In this document: one piece after another, positions 48,432 through 60,500 of the stretch
How positions within the stretch are numbered: the first letter of the stretch is position 1
How the letters are laid out: every line of letters begins with the position of its first letter
Assembly: GCA_036023115.1 (NCBI GenBank)
Contig: JAYKKT010000073.1
Coordinates: 17,229,501-17,293,500 of the forward strand
DNA from: Brasenia schreberi
Lineage: Eukaryota; Streptophyta; Magnoliopsida; Nymphaeales; Cabombaceae
Direction: 5' to 3'
Length of the DNA: 64,000 nucleotides
Position numbers and translations under genes: made by a program
The notes under the pieces: model-generated
The model's database searches: none
What the model was told of the DNA's origin: nothing
The model's input: the letters and a program-made list of their open reading frames with translations, nothing else

Positions 48432-51220
48432 ACAAGACAGATTTGAGGGCCACAACCAGGGATCGGGGAAGGATAATCCTTGCAGGAATTGGCACAAGTA
48501 ACTCGAGCCACAAACCTACCCCGATGCTCTCTGTCATAGAGTGTCTCTCTCTTTCTCTTTCTCTCAACCCACGGGAGATGGGGTAAACCTTTGGTCCTCG
48601 TCGTCGGGATAAGAGAGGGTATTGGGGATGGGTTTGTAAACCCGGATGGAACCTTGATCCCCGCTCCATGAACATCCCTATTAATAAGTTATGAGTTTAC
48701 ATTTATTATTTTGGCTCAAATTAACAGGCTAAAGTAGCTTTCTTGACAGCTAAAGGAACTAAAAAACAATAACTTACCCGAGTGTGACTCCTCGAGGCTA
48801 ATACGGATGGAAATGAAGCGGGTAGGGAACGGGTATACTTATACCAGGAGCATACCCGAACCTCATTTGTGTATCTTGTGCTCATCCCGTTACTTACAGG
48901 GAGGTGTGAGCAACCTATACCCAGATTCCATCATATTTTAAAATTAAACATATCTTTGATTAAAATGAAATCATTTGTAAATCTAACTCTAATGATTCAC
49001 AAATTTTATGGTTTGGTAATTGATTTTTTTAAATTTCTACGAGACAGATGTGCCCTCGGGTACTTTAAAATCTCAGCCGTCGAGTTTAATTTGATGAGAT
49101 TTTTAGGCTCATTAAATGGGACAAATATGAAAAATTCATGAATTTACTTGAGGAATAACTGCAGCCATGGGTGATGAAACCCAATGGACGAGATCTTAGT
49201 AAGTATCATCCTAAACATCAAGATAGATCCTCGTAGACTTGGTATGTTGTAGTTCCACCAAAACATGGAGCTGTCTCCCCTTTGGGCTCAGGTTTGGTCT
49301 GCTATAGTTTGCTTGTTTTGGGTTTGGTTCCAGATCCAATTTCAGGCGGATCTCTATACAGGCTCGGTTCAGCTTTGTTTGAAAATTTCATAGGATATAA
49401 TAAAAAAAAAGGTCAGAATTGCCGGTTTCAGCTTTACTTCTGATTTGGTTCGTGATATGTGAAACTGAAAATGAATTGTAGGGGCTTCTGATTCTTGTGC
49501 ACTGTAGAGTGTGTTTAATACAAGGTCTTAGGAGAATTGGATCTTGATTTATGATGTTTATATTTTCAAGTTCGTCGTGTGTCAATCCTGAAACCTATCG
49601 TTGGCATGAAAATATGGTTTCACAAGCTCATTTTGTGTCGAAAACTTTTCTACGAGGTGGGAGGTGGGTCATAGGAATTGGATCCATGGGTTTTGCACGA
49701 AAACCCAAGTACCTCCTTTTCTATTGTATTGCTATTCAGCTTTATACATAACCCGAGTGTCATGTATTATTGATGAATCAAACACAAAATCATGGTTTTT
49801 AAGAGCCATAATTACAATATGATAATTTGGGTTTAAAACTCGGAGTTATCCAGTTTCCCCTATTTCATCTTCCCGAACCATTCACGAAATGGTTCGTGTC
49901 CAGTTCAAACTTGCTGGACTGAGTCCAAACCGGTCATCTCTAGAAATCCTCGTACATGAATCACCTGCATATATTCTCAGTCCAAAGGCCCCAGACAGGG
50001 AATGTGAGATGTACATATATAGCCAAAGTTTTGACAGCTATAGTAAAAAGGAATCATGTGAAACCGTGTACGTACCCACCATAATCACGAAATAAACGAT
50101 TTTGTAGAGATGAAGGATTTTGCAGAGATGAAAGACCATCCAAACTTCAAAGAGTGGAAAATATGAAAATTAAAGCCAAGGGAATTAAAGAAATGAAGAA
50201 CATTTAGTGAAGATTAAATGACTAGTCGTGGATGTGTTCACTAAATTCCAACACATGATCACATAATATATATATATTTATATTTATATTTATATTTATA
50301 CACACATATAATTTCAATAACGTGACGCATGATTGTATATATATATAAAACAAATGAATGAATATTCTCCAGTGAAGATAGAGCAATGGACTTATATTCA
50401 AATATTTTATTGCCAAGTTGTACCTTCCTTATGCCAGCGCTCCGCAAAAGGCTGCCTTAGTCCTCCCTTTTAACCTGGTCTAAGGCTCTTAAATGGTTGA
50501 CACATAAACTACTCTCGAGACATGAGACCTGATTTGTTGAGTTTTTCCTTAAATGGCCGGACATGACATTTTTCCTTATATTGCAGGGTTTGTACTTGAA
50601 AAGATCAGATACATGCATGCGCATACACACACACATATATATATATTATTTGTGTATATATATATGCATGTATGTACAAAAAGACATGCACATGCTCACA
50701 CATAGTTATGTATGTATATGTCTCTCTCTATATATAGATATATATAGAAAGAGAAAGAGTTGTTAGACAACTTTTTACACTAAGTATTGCTTGATCATTA
50801 CTATTCTTCGTATGATTAATGAGACCTGTCCCACCTCACATTTAATGTACTCATATACATTAAATTTACATGTATTAAATGACATTAATACTTGTATCAA
50901 TATTAACACTCAATGGCACCCATCAAAACCATCTCATAGAGTCTTGTATAGGAGATTGTCTAGCAACTTAGACATTCTCTCACTATATATTTGCGTGCAT
51001 GTCCGTATGTATAATCTTGAATTTCAGACAGCATTTATTTTATTACACTCAAACATGTGACATGAAACGATGCATATAATTCGTGATGGATGAGTGGTTT
51101 CCATGCATGTCCAATCAAGCGAGATAATGAAGAAGTTCCGTGGAGATTAAATATAACAAACATATTGGTTATACGCAATATTACTATTATCTCTTCCAAG
51201 CGCGTGCATTCGAGTGGCCT
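48432..51220. other. Intergenic and upstream region of the PEBP gene
   Basis: No gene recognised. Microsatellite runs lie at 50,268-50,300 (ATATTT) and 50,630-50,750 (mixed AT/AC/AG). The last kilobase is presumably promoter of the gene at 51,296. Confidence 0.4.
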
Positions 51221-51223
51221 CTC

Positions 51224-51230
51224 TATAAAT
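51224..51230 (+). promoter_or_regulatory. TATA box of the TFL1/CEN-like gene
   Basis: TATAAAT in CTCTATAAATAGG, 66-72 bp upstream of the ATG at 51296. This leaves room for a short GA-rich 5' UTR. Confidence 0.7.
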
Positions 51231-51295
51231 AGGCCTGTTACCTTCCTAGTTTTCTCCATCAAGAAAAGCCCGAGAGAGAGAAAGAGTGAGTAGCC

Positions 51296-52466
<1,171 letters not shown>

Positions 52467-53299
52467 GGAAGCCACTAGGGTTTAGGATTTTGCTCTCTTT
52501 CTCTCTCTCAAGATAGTGACCAAGGAATAGCTACCGCTCCATGCAAATCATGTCTATTTAAATGCTTAATCTAATTGTCATGTTGATTGGTCGCTCATTT
52601 GAACACCTTCCGGTTTTATTACGATCAAGCAAGCGAATAATCTTTTTAGCAAACATATGCAGATGAAATCACAACTACACCGAGAGCATTAGCAGGGCGC
52701 TCTAGCGCCATTGCTGCTGGTGGGGAGTTCGTCTCCCAGAGAGTGTATGTGTAGGTGGGTGTTAGGCTTCGACCTCTCTTGTAACAAAAAAAAATCAAAA
52801 CTCACTGTCTTATAATTTTATAATAATAAAACTCCTTGTCCCTCTTTTTTGGAAAATAAGTAAAGACACGCATGAATTTCAAGGCAGGCACCTCCATTTT
52901 TTCTTTTTTTGGAGTAGCTTTAGATACCTTCTTTCTTTAGCACCTTCAAGTTGTTTGTAGGTCCAGAGTTCAATACCCGGCCACTCACAACTGATAAGGT
53001 CTGACTAGCCCCACTTTTGCCAATAATAAAGAAAATTTGATAAAAAATTCAAGATAATATATAATACACAACACACTTGGATAATATATCTAGATTTTGG
53101 GGCTTAGATCGATCTTCAAACAAGAATCGGCATCAACCCCATAAAGAAACAGAATATCATTACCACCCACCGCATGGTACGATCCAAAAATGGCTGATCA
53201 AAATAACCTTGCACCTTCTTTTTAAGAAGTTGGTCACCAAATGCACAGTAAAATTACTATTTCAAATGCTTTTGTAATAATACACACCCCTATTCCAAC
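52467..53299 (+). mobile_element. 3' flank of the PEBP gene with one clear and one possible SINE
   Basis: A family 1 SINE lies at about 52,690-52,790 (GCTCTAGCGCCATTGCTGCT, box B GAGTTCGTCTCCC, end CTCTTGTAAC-A run), matching the copies at 11,155 and 47,680. Its 5' end is truncated or its duplication is not clear. A second segment at about 52,895-53,040 has a box-B-like AGAGTTCAATACCCGG (52,965-52,980) and could be another tRNA-type SINE, less certain. Confidence 0.6.
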
Positions 53300-53460
53300 T
53301 TGAACCAGGATCGAGCTCAATCAATGCCGGCTAAAGAGCCATGCAGCCGACCCCACTTAGCCTGGGAAGGGACACAAGATAGAGCTCAAAGACGACCAAG
53401 AGCACATGTAGCCGACTCCACTTGGTGTTGGGAAAGGCTTAGGCTTGGGTTGGTCCACTT
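53300..53460 (+). mobile_element. Two diverged RTE 3' ends in tandem
   Basis: CATGCAGCCGACCCCACTTA (about 53,340) and CATGTAGCCGACTCCACTTG (about 53,405) both match the RTE terminal block. The second continues into GGGAAAGGCTTAGGCTTGGG. The tail is TTGGGTTGG rather than pure TTG. Confidence 0.6.
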
Positions 53461-53913
53461 ACTACATCAAAGGTATGAAAGATGTACATAATCCACCAGA
53501 AAGTTTCTGAATCAAATACATCAACATAAGTTGCTAAGTTTCACGCAAGAGTCATTCTCATAATACTTCAATATATCAGCCAAGAGCAGCTTAAAACAGA
53601 AAGTATACAAAAATGGAAGACAAAGCTATCTACAAGTAAAGATTTTCATATTAATCCAATTAGTAGAGAGGATAACAATAGACAGAACACTGCAGCTGCT
53701 TTCCTGAGTGCTATATTACATCAGTTAATATCAGGGTGGGCACCTTTGTACAAATTACCAAGAACATAGGCAAATATTATGTACATGACAGCAAAACCAA
53801 GCCATGCATGCATCATGAGATGCATTAAACTTGAGAAAAAATAGTAATTTTTCATAAAACCCTTTGATTAATAATCTCACGTAAAAATCAAATACTTACA
53901 TACAGGTCGCATT
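53461..53913. other. AT-rich flank, nothing recognised
   Basis: Lies between RTE debris and the MITE. It is probably former 3' flank of the XBAT gene. Confidence 0.35.
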
Positions 53914-54136
53914 GGGGGTCTTTGATTACAAGGCCTGGCCTGCAGAACTGGTTTTGCAGGCCTAGATCCAGTTAGCCACCCCCAGGGGTGGGCCGCTGGT
54001 GAGCCTCGTAATCCAATGAAAAAATGAGGTCACATCTCCGCTTTGTAATGCATGCCAAGGCGCCCGTTTGATTACACTAGGAACTGAGCCTACAGTTCCA
54101 ATTCCCTAGGGCCAGGCCTCGTAATCAAATACCCCC
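53914..54136. mobile_element. MITE with about 27-bp terminal inverted repeats
   Basis: The ends are inverted copies: GGGGGT-TTTGATTAC-AGGCCTGGCC at 53914-53940 and its complement at 54110-54136, two mismatches by eye. It is 223 bp without coding capacity. The TIR type (GGGGGTnTTTGATTAC) recalls non-autonomous hAT or PIF/Harbinger elements. A clear target duplication is not visible (ATT on one side, TTT on the other), so the superfamily is open. Confidence 0.75.
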
Positions 54137-54506
54137 TTTACGTTCTCTTTGGCAACTTCTTCATTGCTGAAAGAGCTTGGAGCAGCCCGTTTTTCCAATT
54201 TCTGGCCCTTCCACCTGCTCAGCAGCAGTGTTTTCGTAGCTGAGCAGTTGCGTTTCCATCCTTGTCCTGATGGCATCCGAGCGAAGGGCAAGGAACATTA
54301 TTGCAGGTACACGAAGGCAACGAGACGATAGGAAATAAGCTACAAGAGACAGAACATAACACATCTGAAGAAACAGAAGCAACCCGTTTTATCTGGCAGT
54401 CGGATTTACAATCACTGGTAGGCGGTGCAGCAGAGACACGAGTCCGCAGCATGCATGGAGCACAGAAGCCGAGAGAGTGGTCAACTTTGAGGTCTTTAAT
54501 TGGCGA
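54137..54506 (-). pseudogene. Fossil C-terminal tail of the XBAT E3 ligase
   Basis: Directly after the TGA at 54509-54507 the same frame stays open for 95 codons (54506-54222). It reads like the family tail: SPIKDLKV, LGFCAPCMLRTRVSAAPP, RVASVSSDVLCSVSCS and CTCNNVPCPS. It stops at 54221-54219. The following block EQVEGPEIGKTGCSKLF then lies in a different frame. A further stop follows before RSCQRE, and homology ends at the MITE border. This is damage at the 3' end of an otherwise sound gene. Confidence 0.75.
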
Positions 54507-57500
54507 TCAAGGCAGTCTACTAAACGAGACGATGCCATTACGACAAAGTGGGCATGGAATAGAACCGGGGGGGCTAACGGCTTCAGCCACGATATTGCTA
54601 GTTGAGCAGAGATAGAGAGCGCACTTGATACAAAATTCATGAGCACAACCTGAAATGTTAGGGTAAAAAGAACTCCATCAGTTGCATTGCAAAACCTGAA
54701 GCCTAGCTTTGTGTATACACTATATTAAATGATATTTCAACATTAAAAAATAACAGTAATTAGCAGGTTAGGAGGAAAGCCGCAGGTAATTCATCAGTCA
54801 TGACCTCAACGGGATCAAAGCAGATGAAAGTTAATCCAGTATAACGTTTTCATTCATTACGTGAAATTATCTAAACACGACTACCGCTTTGAATTTCAGT
54901 TCATAGGAAATGATAAGTTAACCAGCAGAATGCTACATAGACATTTCAACAAGCACATAAAAAGCTAAAATGTAAAATGCACTGAGAAAGACCCCGTACT
55001 CCATGGCGGACACTTAGAATCACAGTTAGACATGTTTAACATATCAAGAAACTGCAAAAGTGAAGTTGATCAAAGTACCTGGAGCTTTGCAACCAAAATA
55101 TGAAATTATAAGATCATATTGATAGGCAGCTATTCAATTGGCTTGCAGTCAGTCAAGTAGCCCATATTCATTTCAAGACCTACATAGGCCTATCTGCATA
55201 TAGGGAGGAGATAGAAAGAGAGAGGGTGTGAATCTTTTTATTAAAATCAAACCATACTGATGGAAGCCACATACTTGATTCAATACGAATTGGATACTCC
55301 AATTCCATGTGCATATCAAGGATTTTGTATAAGATTTTACAATCAATGGACCAAAAAGTTGCAAACTTCAAGCAGCATAAAATGGTTATCAGATCCTGGA
55401 TATTGGCGATTTAAAAGCCCATTTCTATTGCATAAAGCCTTTAAAACATGATATGCATGTGTGTGTGCGTGTATGCATATACATCATGCTCTTGGCAAAT
55501 GCAGAGTTCCAACAATGTGATGTCTACCTATATATGTACATATATAGAGGGCATGTATTTGGACAAATATATAACAGTCATATAGAACTTATTGTAAAAG
55601 CAAACTCATATGAAACTTCAAAATAAAAGCGATAACAGTATCTATGACCAGTTAATATGAAACTGACCTTCAGCAGCAACACTACATGCTCTTTCCAAGC
55701 AGACAGAACAAGGATCAGTTTCATCTGACAAGCTACACGACGATTGCAGCCCAAATTCTCTGCAAAGATAAGATTGTCATATGCTATAAATGCAAGCATT
55801 CACACAAGCATATCACAAACAGCAGTGACTGTATATAATCCCAAGTGCTTGGAATTGAAGTAAATCCAATAGATCCTACCAGTTTACATCAATATATGGT
55901 TTATACTGCATAAATCACTAAGAGAAAAGAAAAGGAAAGAAAATGCATACATCAGTGTCTAGAATTGGTAGAAAGATGACACTAAGGAGGTACTGCCACA
56001 GAGAATGAGAAATTCAATTGAAAGCCCATATTGGTTGAGACAGAGAAGCCTTAAGCCAAAATCGGTAGCAAACCATACATGACACAAATAGCTAATAGAT
56101 GAGCAGCTAGAAAATGTAATTCACTGTTGAAAGAGATGATCAAATCGAATAAGGAAAAAACCAACATAACTGCCTGGTCAGAGAACTAAAATCAAGTTAT
56201 TTGCATCAGCAGGATGAAATATGTAGCACAATTCTTTCATTCAGCAGAGGAAGGTATCACTTTGCAACAGCATCATATAGTATCATAACATTTAATCAGA
56301 AAATAATATCATGTATAGGTATCTTGATCCATATTGTAACATTTTCACCCACTTACTGGTGCATATGGCACCATACCTATGATGCACAACTATATTATAC
56401 GATTCTACCTGCATCATATCTTAAAGCAAGCAGCAAAGGAGAAGGAGTTGTATCGGAATTATCAAACATGCAGCACAGCAGTAATGGATTCTTTGCAACC
56501 CCGCCCACCTGCCACCCCCCTCCCTCCCCCCCTCTAAGAGTAGCAGTGATGGATTCTAGAAATTTCATTATGGTGACAAAATATCATGTCACTAAAATCA
56601 AAACATAGAAATCTAAATGTTTCTCCTGATAGAATGAATTGAATGTCAGAAAATTTACCTTGCAATGTTCATTATGCTTAATAGAGGCAAGGCTAGATAT
56701 TTTGATGGAGCAAAGGATGGAGGAGCTGTATCAGAATTAGGTGCTAACAAAGGCTCAAGCCAATGCCTTCTCCATAATCTGGCAATGTCAAGTGGTAGCC
56801 ACCTGCCCCCATATGTAGAATAAACAGTCGGACGATTGAACAGAAGAACCACATTATTATTTTTGTTCCTATAAGGTGCCAGAAAGTGCTCGAATTTTTA
56901 CCCATTGCAGTTCAATGCAATTCGGCTAGCACCTTTTGCAATAAGAGCCTGAAAAGAAAAGTCATGAACAACAAACTGAACAAGGGCAAGATTCTCAAAG
57001 CAAAGTATGCCAGAACCAACAGATTTCTTAGGAACACCACCAAAAAGGATGGCCTTACCTGGCAACATTTCATATTTCCTCCACATGCAGCATAATGTAA
57101 GGCAGTACTTCCTTCACGTAAAGGAAGACCCCATTGATAAACAGAATAACAGGATATGACAACGAATGAACTCATGAGGAATATACACAAAATAAGCCAT
57201 ACTTCTAAAGTCCATGGATGTGACAGAGAATGAACTGACGAGGAATTATACGAAAATAAGCCATACCTATCAAGTCCACAGATGAACCATAGTGGAATGT
57301 TACAGCTGAAACACTTGCATTTATGTCAAGCAGTAATTGTACACAATCAGAATGCCCATTCAGTGCAGACAAATGAAGAGCAGTTAGGCCCCCATCAGCA
57401 GCCTTGTTGACAAACTTGGAAAGTGCACTGCAACAAAGGACAACAGATGACAAGTATTGGGACTTCATAGGAATGGCATGGTGAGACATAATGCTTCCGG

Positions 57501-60500
57501 TAAGAATCATAAGATAGAGGATTGAAGAAAAATGAAATCGCATTTCCTCTATCTATATACATTTCTCTTGCCACTTTTTCTTTTCGGTCTATAACATAAA
57601 ATGAGAGAGTTAGAATTTCGTATATACATGAAATCCAAGTGAAGGACAATACACTAATGAGTATCTACTGGCAATTCTCAGGAACAAAGCAAAAAAAAGA
57701 GAGGAAAAGAGCTCCCAAATCATATACAGTAACAAATTAAATTATATGTGTGAACAAAAAGGAAGAAGTTTCAACAATAAGCAATGCATGTTGACAGAGC
57801 AAAAGTGAAAAAGGAAATTATCCTTAGTAAGCAGAGGAAAGATAAAAAGAGAACATACTTTTTGCTGTATTTTTGCTTTGGTAAGCTTTTATCAGCAGAT
57901 TCCGAAGAACTGATTGATTCATAGGGTTCACTAGGAATAAAATCAGTGACGACAAGTCTTATACACCTGACATGACCATTGACTGCAGCAAAATGCAATG
58001 CAGTTCGTCCACTAAGGTAATCTGTTTTTGTAACCTGCACACAGAATCCCACCATCATGTCAACGGATATAAACCATTAGCATGAAAGACTAAAGTTGAG
58101 TCTTTGTGGAGACAAGGGTAGAAGATAATCACATTGCTCCGGTACAAGAGAAGTGTTTGGACTATTTCCCAGTGCCCATATCTACAAGCATGCATCAAAG
58201 CTGTCTGCATCACAATAAACAAAAAGAGAAAGAGAGCTGCTCAAGAAGGATGAACAAATTATGGGCATATCTATAACTGAAGATAACATATCAGTCCAAG
58301 GAACCACCAATCTGAAATGAAAGGGACCGGTTGGCCAACTTTCTAGGAATATTGAAAACCAACGTTCGTGGAAAGAAACAAACATTTTCCTAGAATTGAA
58401 ACATAATAAACCCTTTCTTGTTTCTTATGAAGAGGAACTGCTTTACATGCCTCAGCCACGAAACATTCACAAACCAGTCACTGGCCAGCGCCTTAAACTC
58501 CACAGTGATGAGACTTGTTTTTGCTACTATTTACGGCCATATATTACTCAATTTGTCTACTACAACTACAACTACTACAACTAAGCTTTTTCCCATACTA
58601 GATGGGGTCAGCCACATGGATTCTTTGTTTTTTTTTTGTAGAATCCATGTTAAGTCTGACAAGGTTTTACGCTCGCTGTCCGAAGCCTAACACAACCCTC
58701 ATCCTTTTTCCGGGCTTGGGACCTTTTTAGGCCCGTTCGCAGATCAACACAAACGATTTTGCATATGAGAAACCAGTGTTGTCCGTATCGCACCGTATCG
58801 CACCGTATCGTACGATACGGTGCGATACGTATCGTATCGTGGGCCACCACGATACAATACGGGCCCCCGTATCGCAGGTGCGGGCGTATCGCACCGTATC
58901 GTGCGATACGGCCCGTATCGCACGATACGCCCTGGGACCCTTATAAAGGGTCCCGGCCCGAGGGAAACCCGTGATTTTTCGCGGGTTTCCTCTCTCCTTT
59001 TGGGTTCTTCAAGCTCCCTAAGAGTCGGTTTTCGCCTCCTTGGTGTTCAAAGCTCTAAAATCGTGTCCTACGGTGTCCGTCCAAGCCTCCAAACTCGGAT
59101 TTAGGTATATTTTTAATGTTTTTTTCCTTTTTTTCCTTTATATTTATTGTTTTTTGTGTTATTTCGGGTTTTTTTTCTGAATGACAAAATATGAAGTTAT
59201 TAAGTGTGTGTATACGATTTTTATTGCATTCATGAAGTGGGAGACACTCGATTTGAGTGTTATTTGAAGATTGGGGGATTTACGAAGTGCTTTTATTTTC
59301 AGGTTTTTGTTTGAATTAAAACTCCATTGAGATGGCAGGAAGGGGTGGTAGAGACTCTCATTCAAAGTCTGATGATCCGGCATGGCAGTGGGGTATACCA
59401 GTTGAGGGTTCAAGGTTAAAAATCAGATGTTTATTTTGTGAAAAGGTGGTTAGTGGTGGAATTTCAAGGTTGAAACACCACCTAGCAGGAACCAGGAAAG
59501 AAGTTGCTCCATGCACAGGCAGAGTTAGAAGTGTGCCAGAAGGTATTAAATGGCAATGCTTGCAGATGATTGAGAGCATACATGAAAGGAGACAACAAAA
59601 GGATGCTTTTCAGATGTGTGAAGAAGCTGATGATGCTACTGCCACTGGAGTTGGATTCACTGATAGTTTGCCTTCAGATGCTAGAACAGATATTGGTAGT
59701 AGCAGTTCGCGAGCACCTAGCAGAGGAAAGAGGGTTGCATCTGAAGACTTTGGAGGTGGCAGAAGAGGAAGTTCAGGAAGGAGTAGAGGAAGAGCTTCTT
59801 CTTCTAGCATACATTCGTTCTTTCCTCCTTCCACTACACCTGGTGCTCAGCCAGGAATTCGTGCTGCTATGGCTTCAGAACAACTGCACGATCAAGCAGA
59901 CCTTGCAGTGGGCAGATGGTTTTATGATACATGCATTCCATTTAATGCAGCAAACAGTTTTCATTTTCAAGCAATGGCAGATGCAATTGCTAACATTGGT
60001 CCAGGATACAGGATGCCCTCTTATCAAAAGTTGAGAGGGAAGATATTAGATCAGACCGTGATTGAAGTGCAGCAATACTGTTCGACTTTGAGACAATCGT
60101 GGAAGGAAACAGGATGCACTATCATGGCAGATGGATGGACCGATAGGCGAGGAAGGACATTGCTAAACTTTCTTGTATATTGTCCTAAAGGACTCATGTT
60201 TTTGAGATCTCTAGATATGTCAGAGGAGAGGCACACTGCAGAGATCCTACGAGAGGAATTTGATAAGGTTATACAAGAGGTTGGGCTAGAAAATGTAGTC
60301 CAATTGATTACAGATAATGCAGCTAACTACAAAGCAGCCGGAAAGGAGTTAGCTGATATTTATGGGACTTTCTACTGGACACCATGTGCAGCCCATTGTT
60401 TAGATCTCATCCTCGAGGACATCGGTGAGATGGATGAAATAAAGGCAGCAACTGAGTGTTGCCAAGATATTACAAAATTTATTTACAACCATGCATTTGT

